From NCBI RefSeq assembly GCF_048898065.1, contig NZ_JBLWFI010000001.1:1728155-1792154 (forward strand): DNA of 64,000 nt, in the 5' to 3' direction. This stretch comes from Tepidibacillus_B infernus. Its GTDB lineage: Bacteria; Bacillota; Bacilli; Tepidibacillales; Tepidibacillaceae. Of this stretch, positions 42,926 through 50,813 are shown in pieces. The position numbers and the translations under genes are program-made. The notes below the pieces were generated by a model. The model saw only the letters and a program-made list of their open reading frames with translations. It did no database searches and had not been told where the DNA came from. Numbering within the stretch: the first letter of the stretch is position 1; the number at the start of each line of letters is the position of its first letter.

Positions 42926-43690
42926 CTAAAAACCGTAAATGCTCATTCCACCATCAACAAAGATCGTATGGCCTGTCACATAGCTAGAGGCTTCAGATGC
43001 TAGAAAAACGGCTGGCCCAACAAGCTCTTTCACATCTCCTACACGTCTTAGAGGTGTTCTACTGATAATTTCATTATAATAATCTTCATTATTTAAAAGT
43101 TTTTCAGTTAATGGGGTTCTAAAATACCACGGTGCAATTGCATTCACACGAACATCATGTTTCCCCCATTCAAGAGCCAACGTTTTGGTCATTTGAATAA
43201 TTCCGGCTTTTGTTGCCGCATAGGCTACTCCTGTTCGTAAAGCTACTTGGCCTGCCACTGAGCTAATATTGATGATTGACCCACTTTTTTGTTCAACCAT
43301 ATGTTTACCTACTGCTTGGCTAGCAAGAAATACAGATTTCATATTCGTTTGAATGATCAGTTCCCATTCTTCCTCAGGAACATCTAAGGCAGGTGTACGA
43401 ATATTCATCCCTGCATTATTGACTAACACATCAATTTTACCAAAGGTATCTAGCGTTTTAGCAACCATTTTCTCAATCTCTTCTTTTTTCTTTACATCTG
43501 TTGAGATTCCAATCGCTTTTCGCCCTTTTTGTTCAACTTCTAAAACCGTTTGCTGAATATCTTCTTCTGTTCGTGCGACTATCACTAAATCAGCTCCTTC
43601 TTCAGCTAGTCCTAAGGCCATCGCCTTACCAATCCCTTTTCCCGATCCTGTTACAACAGCTACTTTGCCATCTAAACGAAAGAGGTCCAT
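42926..43690 (-). CDS. SDR-family NAD(P)-dependent oxidoreductase
   Basis: This 254-aa classical short-chain dehydrogenase has TGSGKGIG (about 14-21), NNAG, the catalytic Ser (INISSVAG) and YAATK (Tyr/Lys). The C-terminal FVDGGMSIYGF is typical of gluconate-5-dehydrogenase or 3-oxoacyl-ACP-reductase-like members. The substrate is not determined. Confidence 0.82.
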   Translation of the reverse strand: MDLFRLDGKVAVVTGSGKGIGKAMALGLAEEGADLVIVARTEEDIQQTVLEVEQKGRKAIGISTDVKKKEEIEKMVAKTLDTFGKIDVLVNNAGMNIRTPALDVPEEEWELIIQTNMKSVFLASQAVGKHMVEQKSGSIINISSVAGQVALRTGVAYAATKAGIIQMTKTLALEWGKHDVRVNAIAPWYFRTPLTEKLLNNEDYYNEIISRTPLRRVGDVKELVGPAVFLASEASSYVTGHTIFVDGGMSIYGF

Positions 43691-43864
43691 TTACGTCATC
43701 TCCTATTTTCTATTTAAATTTAGTATTTTACTTAAATAATAATCTTCCTCCATTATATCCCAAGGTGTGCGAAATCGGGTAGGAGGCTGGCCCTTATTTG
43801 ACCAGCCGACCTCCCACAGCACCGTACGTACCGTTCGGTATACGGCGCTTCCAAAGTTTACACG

Positions 43865-45095
43865 TCACTTCGCAGAATAACACTCACTAAAACTAAGATA
43901 TCCAGCTCGCTTAAATCGCTCGTTAGATAGGGCTTTTGTCAAGATAGGGCTATGAGCAGTACGCCAATAGCCTTTTCTTGTATTCGCCCACATCCACGCT
44001 TGCTCCTCACTCACGCCTGCCTTCTTGAGGTTTTCAAAGCGTGTCCGGATTCGTTTCCATCGTTTCCAGGTCACCATTCGTATGCGACTTCTCAGCCACT
44101 CGTCTAAACTACTGAGCAGATTCTTTGCATCCGCCAGTTTGAAGTAATTTGTCCAGCCTCGCACTACTTGATTGAGTTTGGTTCTTCGTTCTTCGATTCC
44201 CATTCCATTGCTGCGCCCAGTAACTTCTCGGATTTTGTCCTTAAGTTTCTGAATGCTTTTAGGATGGATTCTTAAACGCCCTTCTCCTCTGTAGATGTAG
44301 AAACTATATCCCAGATACTTGACGTAATTTACATGCGATACCTTCGTTTTCTCCCTGTTAACTCTCAGGAATAACCTTCCCTCAATATACGGGAGGATGT
44401 GGTCGAGCGTTCGCTTTGCCGCTTTCTTGCTTTTGCAGAAAATCATCATGTCATCTGCATAGCGTACAAAGCGGTGTCCCCGCTTTTCCAGCTCGTGGTC
44501 GCATTCGTTGAGCATAATGTTGCCAAGTAAGGGGCTTAGAGGGCCACCCTGTGGTACCCCCTCTGGACTTTCTTCAAACATCCCGCCATCCATAACTCCT
44601 GCTTTCAGGAATTTATGGATTAGCGATATGACCCGCCCATCTTTTATCGTCTCCGACAATATCTGAATCAGCTTGCTTTGGTTTACCGTATCGAAATACT
44701 TTTCCAAGTCCATATCGACTACGTATTTATAACCGTCTGTAATATGAGCTTGGCATCTCCGCAGGGCATCATGTGCGCTTCGGTTCGGTCGGAAACCGTA
44801 GCTGTTGTCTGAAAACTGCTTCTCGAAAATGGGTGACAGCACTTGAGTTATCGCTTGTTGGATTAACCTGTCCACGACGGTCGGTATTCCTAATTTTCTG
44901 GTCTGTCCGTTCTCTTTGGGTATCTCAACCCGCCGCACGGGTTTTGGACGGTATTTTCCGTCCCAGAGGGATTTCAGGAGTTCGTCCTTGTGTTCTTTCA
45001 GGAAGGGTAGAAGTTCATCCACCTGCATGCCGTCAATTCCACCTGCACCTTTATTCCTTTTCACTTGTTTATAGGCTCGATTGAGGTTTTCGGCG
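43865..45095 (-). CDS. Group II intron reverse transcriptase/maturase (N-terminus in gap)
   Basis: The visible protein of about 410 residues has RT blocks (VRRVEIPKENGQTRKLGIPT, YVVDMDLEKYFDTVN, GVPQGGPLSPLLGNIMLNE, RYADDMMIFCKSK) and the maturase domain (WTNYFKLADAK, NTRKGYWRTAHSP). There is no C-terminal endonuclease domain, as usual in class C. It resembles the Geobacillus GsI-IIC enzyme as I remember it. The start codon lies in the N gap. The stop is at 43865. Confidence 0.9.
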
Positions 45096-45497
45096 NNNNN
45101 NNNNNNNNNNNNNNNNNNNNNNNNNNNNNNNNNNNNNNNNNNNNNNNNNNNNNNNNNNNNNNNNNNNNNNNNNNNNNNNNNNNNNNNNNNNNNNNNNNNN
45201 NNNNNNNNNNNNNNNNNNNNNNNNNNNNNNNNNNNNNNNNNNNNNNNNNNNNNNNNNNNNNNNNNNNNNNNNNNNNNNNNNNNNNNNNNNNNNNNNNNNN
45301 NNNNNNNNNNNNNNNNNNNNNNNNNNNNNNNNNNNNNNNNNNNNNNNNNNNNNNNNNNNNNNNNNNNNNNNNNNNNNNNNNNNNNNNNNNNNNNNNNNNN
45401 NNNNNNNNNNNNNNNNNNNNNNNNNNNNNNNNNNNNNNNNNNNNNNNNNNNNNNNNNNNNNNNNNNNNNNNNNNNNNNNNNNNNNNNNNNNNNNNNN
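45096..45497. other. Assembly gap (402 N) within group II intron
   Basis: The gap begins within the N-terminal part of the intron protein. It ends at a base identical to position 1 of the window, so both copies broke assembly at the same place. Confidence 0.95.
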
Positions 45498-45686
45498 GCA
45501 GTCTTACCCCACGTTTTGCGCCTAATATTGTTCGTGTTCCTCGGGTCAGAACTTTGCCGCCGGCTTCCTTCAGATTCCACCTCGCGATGGACACCCTTGC
45601 CTTAAGCTAATGGTTGGTCGCTACATACCCCCATAGCGGACTTTCACCGCCTAGTTAATCGCCATGCGTGGCGCACTTGAAAATTT

Positions 45687-45713
45687 TTAAGGGAACCCAT
45701 ATGGATTCCCTTA
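45687..45713 (-). terminator. Terminator of the ABC importer operon (intron target)
   Basis: On the minus strand AAGGGAATCC-ATAT-GGGTTCCCTT is followed by AAAAATTTTCAA and then the intron. Confidence 0.85.
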
Positions 45714-45737
45714 AAAAATATATTGATAACTTACACA

Positions 45738-46532
45738 CTACCCTAACACAACTCGATCATCAACAAATTGTTCTCCTTTTAAATCTTCAAAGGCACGGAT
45801 AAGGTCTTTCACGGTCATTTTTGCCTTTTGCAATTCATTTAACTCAAGGACGATTTCTCCTTGGTGCATCATGATGAGTCGATTACCCAGCTTTAATGCC
45901 TGATCCATATTGTGCGTTATCATCAATGTGGTTAATCGATCTTGTCTTACTATTTTTTCGGTTAAATGGGTAATCAATTGGGCTCGTTTTGGGTCTAATG
46001 CGGCAGTATGTTCATCAAGAAGTAGAATTTTAGGTTTGGTAAAGGTGGCCATAAGTAAACTAAGTGCTTGCCTTTCTCCTCCTGATAGCAATCCTACTTT
46101 ATGCTCCAAACGATTTTCTAAATCAAGTTCTAGTACTGATAATGAGGATTGAAAAAAATCTCGTAGCTTACTATTTAAAGCAACCCTTAGTCCTCTACTT
46201 TTTCCCCGTTTGTATGCCATCGCCAAATTTTCTTCAATGGTCATCGTTGGCGAGGTTCCTGCCATTGGGTCTTGAAATACTCGTCCAATCAATTTTGCTC
46301 GCCCGCTTTCTGGCCATCTCGTAATCTCTTGTCCATCAATATAAATATTTCCTTCATCGACCTGATGAACACCGGCAATGGCGTTCATTAATGTTGATTT
46401 TCCAGCTCCATTTGTTCCGATCACTGTTACAAAATCACCGGGATATAACCGTAAATCAATGTGACGTAGTGCAGGCTTTTCATTTACTGTACCTATATTA
46501 AATGTTTTTGACACATTTTCAATTCGTAACAT
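45738..46532 (-). CDS. ABC importer ATP-binding protein
   Basis: This 264-aa ATPase has Walker A GTNGAGKSTLMN, Q-loop RVFQDP, signature LSGGERQALS, Walker B ILLLDEHTAALDP and the H-loop MITHNMD. It is of the type paired with TrpX/YtrF-like binding proteins. It forms a three-gene importer operon with the permease (13 bp upstream) and the lipoprotein. Confidence 0.88.
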   Translation of the reverse strand: MLRIENVSKTFNIGTVNEKPALRHIDLRLYPGDFVTVIGTNGAGKSTLMNAIAGVHQVDEGNIYIDGQEITRWPESGRAKLIGRVFQDPMAGTSPTMTIEENLAMAYKRGKSRGLRVALNSKLRDFFQSSLSVLELDLENRLEHKVGLLSGGERQALSLLMATFTKPKILLLDEHTAALDPKRAQLITHLTEKIVRQDRLTTLMITHNMDQALKLGNRLIMMHQGEIVLELNELQKAKMTVKDLIRAFEDLKGEQFVDDRVVLG

Positions 46533-46545
46533 CCTTTTTCACCCC

Positions 46546-47520
46546 TTAGCTTTTCTCTGCGCTGACTTTTTGAACAGCATAATCAAGTTGCTCAACTTTT
46601 TTAGGACCAGCTTGTGATTTCTTTGTCCTTTTAGAGAAAGATGGAAAAGTGAGTGAAAAAATGACGAGAACTGCAGTAATTAGCTTCATATCGGTTGGGC
46701 TTAGCCATGGTAAATATAAAGCGATCGCAATCACTAGTCGATAAATAATGGCACCACCTATAACAGCAATCGTTGACCGCTTAATCGATTTGGAACCAAA
46801 CACTGCCTGGCCAATGATAACGGAAGCCAAACCAATAACGATCATCCCAATTCCCATTTGTACATCAGCATAACCTTGATATTGAGCCATCATCCCACCT
46901 GCTAAACCTACTAAAGCATTGGAAAGAATCAGTCCCATCATGATCGAATGGTGTGTATTTACGCCAAAACTCCTAATCATCGAAGGATTATCACCAGTTG
47001 CACGAATCGCCAAGCCAATATCCGTTCGTAAAAACCAGTCAATGGCCAATTTTAATAGTAGAACGACAAGTAATAAGGCGAACGAATAGAGCCACTGATT
47101 AACTTCTTCACCATTTGTCGCTCCAAGCCATTGTACGATCTGTTCCTTTATTTTACCAACCGGTGTAAAAATAGTATCTGCTCGAAAAAGTGATAAATTT
47201 GAGGTACCCATAATCTTTAAGTTAATGGAATATAAAGCGGTCATCGTAAGAATTCCAGCAAGCAACCCGTCAATCTTCCCTTTCGTATGAAGGATTCCTG
47301 TAATCAGTCCAGCAATTCCCCCGGAAATAAAAGCAAAGATTAAGGCAAGGAAGGGATTGACTCCCTTTGTAATCAATAGAGCAGAAATAGCAGCTCCCAT
47401 AGGGAAGCTACCATCTACTGTTAAATCAGGATAATTTAAGATACGAAAAGCTAAATATACACCTAAAGCCATTATGGCAAAGATAAATCCTTGTTCTAAC
47501 GATCCAATTACAATTCCCAT
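46546..47520 (-). CDS. ABC importer permease
   Basis: This membrane protein of about 324 aa has eight to nine hydrophobic segments and belongs to the BPD_transp_2-like permeases (YLAFRILNYPDLTVDGSFPMGAA, DIGLAIRATGDNPSMIRSFGVN). The latter is the coupling-loop region. The ATG at 47520 follows GGGAGGG. The substrate may be an amino acid as in trpXYZ systems, but that is uncertain. Confidence 0.85.
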   Translation of the reverse strand: MGIVIGSLEQGFIFAIMALGVYLAFRILNYPDLTVDGSFPMGAAISALLITKGVNPFLALIFAFISGGIAGLITGILHTKGKIDGLLAGILTMTALYSINLKIMGTSNLSLFRADTIFTPVGKIKEQIVQWLGATNGEEVNQWLYSFALLLVVLLLKLAIDWFLRTDIGLAIRATGDNPSMIRSFGVNTHHSIMMGLILSNALVGLAGGMMAQYQGYADVQMGIGMIVIGLASVIIGQAVFGSKSIKRSTIAVIGGAIIYRLVIAIALYLPWLSPTDMKLITAVLVIFSLTFPSFSKRTKKSQAGPKKVEQLDYAVQKVSAEKS

Positions 47521-47567
47521 TTCTGTCCCTCCCAAGATGAATCGTTATCTAACCTTTATTGTTCATA

Positions 47568-48581
47568 TTACTGTTCGAACACTTCATCTGCTTCTTGAAG
47601 TAAGTCCTCTGGTAATTGTACGCCCATTCTTTCAGCTGCTTTTTTGTTAATCACCAATTTCATTTCTTTTTGGGTTTCAATCGCCATATCTTCTGGTTTT
47701 GCTTCACCCTTTAAAATTTTTACAGCCATTTCCCCTGTCTGATAACCTAGTTTATAATAATCTAAACCATAAGTGATTAACCCACCACGTTTCACCGAAT
47801 CTCCTTCTCCGACAACAACGGGAAGTTTACCTGCTTCAGCAACCATGAGGACTGCTTCCATACTGGAGACAACGGTGTTATCTGTAGGAATATAAAAAGC
47901 ATCAATCTTTGGAGCCAATGCATCAGCTGCTTGTTTTACTTCCGAACTGTTCGTAATCCCGGCTAATTCCAATGTTAACCCTAGTTCTTCAGCAGCTGCT
48001 TGTGCCATTTTTACCTGTACTTCTGAATTGGCTTCACCCGTATTGTAAATAATTCCAACCGTCTTTGCTTCTGGTTTTACCTTTTTCACTAATTGTAATT
48101 GTTCCTTTACAGGGTTCATATCTGTGGTTCCTGTAACATTTGTCCCAGGTTTTTCCATTGACTTAACAATACCTGCACTTACCGGATCTGTAACAGCAGT
48201 GATCAGAATAGGAATTGAATTCGTTTGTTGAGCAACAGCTTGTGCTGAAGGAGTAGCAATGGCAAAAATCATATTTTTCTTATCATTTACGAATTTTTGT
48301 GCGATTGTATTTAATGTATCCCTATTCCCTTGAGCATTCTGGTAATCAAATTGAACTTGTTTTCCTTCTTCATATCCTAATGCTTTTAATGCATCGATAA
48401 ACCCTTGTCGTGATGCATCCAAGGAAGGGTGTTCAACGATTTGAATAATCCCGATGTTAACCATTTCCTTCGTTTCTTCTGTTTCTTTTACTTCGGTACT
48501 ACTTTGACTAGAACAACCAATTAAAGAAAGTAAACTTCCAATTAAAACGAAAATGAATGCCCCTCTTAACCACTTCTTCAT
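47568..48581 (-). CDS. ABC importer substrate-binding lipoprotein (ABC_sub_bind/TrpX-like)
   Basis: This 337-aa lipoprotein has a signal peptide ending in LLSLIGC (lipid-modified Cys near 23) and a two-lobed ABC_sub_bind domain (IGIIQIVEHPSLDASRQGFIDALKALGY, TAVTDPVSAGIV, YIPTDNTVVSS). The family includes TrpX for tryptophan. It leads the operon, with palindromic repeats at 48626-48666 upstream. A diverged paralogue (53015-54004) belongs to the nearby sensory trio. Confidence 0.88.
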   Translation of the reverse strand: MKKWLRGAFIFVLIGSLLSLIGCSSQSSTEVKETEETKEMVNIGIIQIVEHPSLDASRQGFIDALKALGYEEGKQVQFDYQNAQGNRDTLNTIAQKFVNDKKNMIFAIATPSAQAVAQQTNSIPILITAVTDPVSAGIVKSMEKPGTNVTGTTDMNPVKEQLQLVKKVKPEAKTVGIIYNTGEANSEVQVKMAQAAAEELGLTLELAGITNSSEVKQAADALAPKIDAFYIPTDNTVVSSMEAVLMVAEAGKLPVVVGEGDSVKRGGLITYGLDYYKLGYQTGEMAVKILKGEAKPEDMAIETQKEMKLVINKKAAERMGVQLPEDLLQEADEVFEQ

Positions 48582-48625
48582 CTTTATCTCTCCCGTTTGT
48601 TCATTCTAAAAATAGATTCCATTCT

Positions 48626-48666
48626 CTTTAACGCCGATACGCTTTAACGCTTATAGGCATTAAAGC
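48626..48666. promoter_or_regulatory. Triple TTAAxGC repeat upstream of the ABC importer
   Basis: On the plus strand CTTTAACGC occurs at 48626-48634 and 48642-48650. GCATTAAAGC (48657-48666) is an inverted copy. The last two form GCTTTAAcGC ... GCaTTAAAGC. This looks like an operator array for an unidentified regulator, about 45-85 bp upstream of the binding-protein gene. Confidence 0.5.
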
Positions 48667-48747
48667 ATTTTCGTTTATCATATCAATCTTTTAAACAATT
48701 TACAATGATTTTTTAATCATTTTCATAAAATTAGGCCATAATAAAAA

Positions 48748-48851
48748 GTTTATATATCCCAACGCACTCCGTTGTTCGTGCATTTCTTTTGAATGAAAAA
48801 ATTAGAAAGAAATACACTCCCAAAAGTCGCTGCTTATGGAATATACAAACC
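48748..48851. repeat. Dispersed structured repeat, copy 4 (diverged, shorter)
   Basis: GTTTATATATCCCA at the left and TATGGAATATACAAACC at the right are degenerate terminal inverted repeats of the family at 3804. The middle shares CGCACTCCGTTGTTCGTGC. The inner stem is GTGCATTTCTTT / AAAGAAATACAC, a different sequence with kept pairing. It abuts the yqgQ terminator. Confidence 0.8.
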
Positions 48852-48870
48852 TCCAATAGCAGTAAAAAAA

Positions 48871-48891
48871 GAGCAGTCATTTCGACTACTC
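48871..48891 (-). terminator. Terminator of yqgQ
   Basis: On the minus strand GAGTAGTC and GACTGCTC form a stem (one G-T pair), followed by TTTTTTTACTG. It overlaps the yqgQ stop. Confidence 0.75.
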
Positions 48892-49101
48892 CTTTGATTC
48901 TGGTAAAATCTCTTCTTTGTATTCTCTTTTCAGTATTGATTTTGCTTCTTTATATTCTTCGATCGTAATCAAATTGCTTTCATAAAGATCCTGTAGTTCT
49001 AAGTCCATTAAGACGATATCGTCAAGACGATTTCCCGTATAAATGAACGCACCAAACCTTTTTAAGATCGCTTGTACATCTGTAAGATCATTTTTCCCCA
49101 T
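48886..49101 (-). CDS. yqgQ: YqgQ-family protein (DUF910)
   Basis: This 71-aa protein has the YqgQ pattern DVQAILKRFGAFIYTGNRLDDIVLMDLELQDLYESNLI. The family is conserved in Bacilli with no proven function. AAAGAGTG precedes the ATG. It follows tatA by about 30 bp and may share its transcript. Confidence 0.85.
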   Translation of the reverse strand: MGKNDLTDVQAILKRFGAFIYTGNRLDDIVLMDLELQDLYESNLITIEEYKEAKSILKREYKEEILPESKE

Positions 49102-49132
49102 GAAATCACTCTTTCATCAGGCAACAGAATGA

Positions 49133-49300
49133 TTAAGCTTTTTTCTCCTCATCATCTAAAAGGTCCTTAGTTGCACTTTTGAATTCTTTTATGGTTCTAC
49201 CAAATGCTCTCCCGATCTCTGGTAATTTGCTTGGGCCAAAGATGACTAAAGCAATCACTAAAATCAAAATCAATCCAGGTATTCCAATATTATTAAGCAT
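49133..49300 (-). CDS. tatA: Twin-arginine translocase component TatA
   Basis: This 55-aa protein has one N-terminal membrane helix (IPGLILILVIALVIFGPSKLPEIGRAFG) with the invariant FGPSKLPEIG hinge, then an amphipathic helix and an acidic/basic tail. TatA forms the pore for folded proteins. TTGGAGGGG precedes the ATG. A sigma-54 promoter and enhancer-like dyad lie upstream. tatC is not in the window. Confidence 0.93.
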   Translation of the reverse strand: MLNNIGIPGLILILVIALVIFGPSKLPEIGRAFGRTIKEFKSATKDLLDDEEKKA

Positions 49301-49344
49301 GATATCCCCTCCAAGGTTAAATGTTGTTCCTTACTTTATACTTT

Positions 49345-49360
49345 AGCAAAATCAATGCCA
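49345..49360 (-). promoter_or_regulatory. Sigma-54 (-24/-12) promoter of tatA
   Basis: On the minus strand TGGCATTGATTTTGCT has GG at -24 and GC at -12 with canonical spacing. It lies 45 bp upstream of the tatA ATG. Confidence 0.8.
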
Positions 49361-49433
49361 ATTTAGAATCCCTTTATTATGACGATTTCTAAAACATTTG
49401 CAGAGCTTATTGTCATTAACATTCCTGCCAAAC

Positions 49434-49457
49434 TGACATCTCTATGCAAAAATGTCA
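49434..49457. promoter_or_regulatory. Enhancer-like dyad upstream of tatA
   Basis: TGACAT and ATGTCA (49434-49439, 49452-49457) form an inverted repeat. The segment contains ATGCAAAAATGTC, which recurs at 62676-62688 upstream of the other sigma-54 promoter. It lies about 75-110 bp from the promoter, a usual enhancer distance. It is close to the 3' end of the activator gene. Confidence 0.65.
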
Positions 49458-49463
49458 TAGTTA

Positions 49464-50813
49464 CTAACGTTCTATCCCATAGGTTTCAATTTTACGATAA
49501 AGGTTTCTTAAACTTATCCCTAAGATTTGTGCCGTTCTCGTTTTGTTCCAATCACATTGTTCTAGGACACGAATGATATGATTTTTTTCTACTTCGTCTA
49601 ACGAGATCAATGCAAGATCCTCTGCTATGAAATCATTTTTATTGAGGCCATGAGGAAAAATATCTTGTGGTTCTATCTTTTCATTACTGGATAACAAGAC
49701 TCCGCGCTCAATTAAATGAGATAACTCACGAACATTACCTGGAAAATGGTAATTAGTCAGGGCTTCAATCGTGGCTGGACTTAATTCTTTTCGTCCATAT
49801 CTTTGTTGATACTTTTTCAAAAAATAGGCTGCTAATAAAGGAATATCCGATTTTCGTTCTCTTAGTGGAGGAACGACCAATTTCATCACATTGAGGCGAA
49901 AATAAAGGTCTTCACGAAAGTTACCTTTTTCAATCTCTTCCTCCAAATTACGATTTGTGGCAGCAACTAGACGAACATCAACTCTACGTAATTGATTTTC
50001 ACCAACACGGCGAAATTCTCCACTTTCTAGGAATCTTAGTAATTTGACTTGTAAAGATAATGGCATTTCCCCTATTTCGTCAAGAAACAAAGTACCTTTA
50101 TGTGCCATTTCCACTAAACCTTTCTTTTCTGACACAGCTCCTGTAAACGCTCCTTTGGCATGACCAAACAATTCACTTTCTAAAAGGTTCTCCATTAATG
50201 CTCCTGAATTGATCGCAATAAAAGGTTGGTTTGATCGTTCGCTCCAAGTATGGACAGCTCTCGCAATCAATTCCTTTCCAGTCCCACTTTCACCTTCAAT
50301 TAAGACAGGAACATGACTTTGTGCAAGGCGTTTGGTCATCTCAAGTAGCATTTTTAATTTTGGATGTTCACCAATGATTTCAAATTGCATCCCTTCGATT
50401 TGCATCACTTCTTTTAATCGTTTATTTTCCTCAAAGAGTTGTTTTTTCTCTAAAGCTTTTTGAATAATCACGTCTAATTCTGCTAAGTTATATGGTTTTG
50501 TTAAATAATCATAGGCACCTGATTTCATCGCATCAATCGCCGTTTCGACCGTTCCGTGACCTGTTAACATAATCACTTCCATATTTGGACTTCGTTTCTT
50601 GGATTCACGAAGCAACTCGATTCCATCCATCCCAGGCATCTTAATATCATAGATACCAATATCATATGAGGTTTGTTCCATTTGCTTTAATGCTTCATGC
50701 CCTGAAGCGAAACCAGATACCTGATACCCTTTTCTTTTGAGTCGTTGAACTAAAAGTTGTAAAAGATCTTGTTCATCGTCAACAACAATCATTTGTACAG
50801 ATTCTTTCATCAA
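49464..50813 (-). CDS. Sigma-54-dependent response regulator (NtrC family)
   Basis: This 449-aa activator has a receiver domain (phospho-Asp56 in GIYDIKMPGMDG), an AAA+ domain with GESGTGKE and the sigma-54-contacting GAFTGA motif (FGHAKGAFTGAV), and a C-terminal Fis-type helix-turn-helix (TRTAQILGISLRNLYRKI). Its start overlaps the kinase stop (ATGA). It is the probable activator of the promoters at 49345 and 62596. Confidence 0.93.
   Translation of the reverse strand: MMKESVQMIVVDDEQDLLQLLVQRLKRKGYQVSGFASGHEALKQMEQTSYDIGIYDIKMPGMDGIELLRESKKRSPNMEVIMLTGHGTVETAIDAMKSGAYDYLTKPYNLAELDVIIQKALEKKQLFEENKRLKEVMQIEGMQFEIIGEHPKLKMLLEMTKRLAQSHVPVLIEGESGTGKELIARAVHTWSERSNQPFIAINSGALMENLLESELFGHAKGAFTGAVSEKKGLVEMAHKGTLFLDEIGEMPLSLQVKLLRFLESGEFRRVGENQLRRVDVRLVAATNRNLEEEIEKGNFREDLYFRLNVMKLVVPPLRERKSDIPLLAAYFLKKYQQRYGRKELSPATIEALTNYHFPGNVRELSHLIERGVLLSSNEKIEPQDIFPHGLNKNDFIAEDLALISLDEVEKNHIIRVLEQCDWNKTRTAQILGISLRNLYRKIETYGIER

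Larger units (their letters stand above)
43774..45676 (-). mobile_element. Group IIC-like self-splicing intron (with N gap)
   Basis: The 5' end GTGCGCC is at 45676. The 3' end is CCTACCCGAT at 43774. Just upstream of the 3' end, domain V (GCGCCGTATACC-GAAC-GGTACGTACGGTGC) and domain VI with a bulged branch A (CTACCC) are readable at 43774-43860. The reverse transcriptase lies inside. The 5' exon ends with an intrinsic terminator (45687-45713), the characteristic target of class C introns. 402 N occupy 45096-45497. Confidence 0.87.

Noticed and set aside
44773..45084. Open frame on the plus strand inside the intron
   Set aside because: It is antisense to the reverse transcriptase, whose motifs are unmistakable on the minus strand.
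45738..48581. Assigning the importer firmly as a tryptophan transporter (trpXYZ)
   Set aside because: The family fits, but no T-box or tryptophan gene is nearby, so the substrate is left open.
48748..48851. CRISPR-like repeat array
   Set aside because: The repeat copies are far apart, have inverted ends and lack spacers; no cas gene is present.
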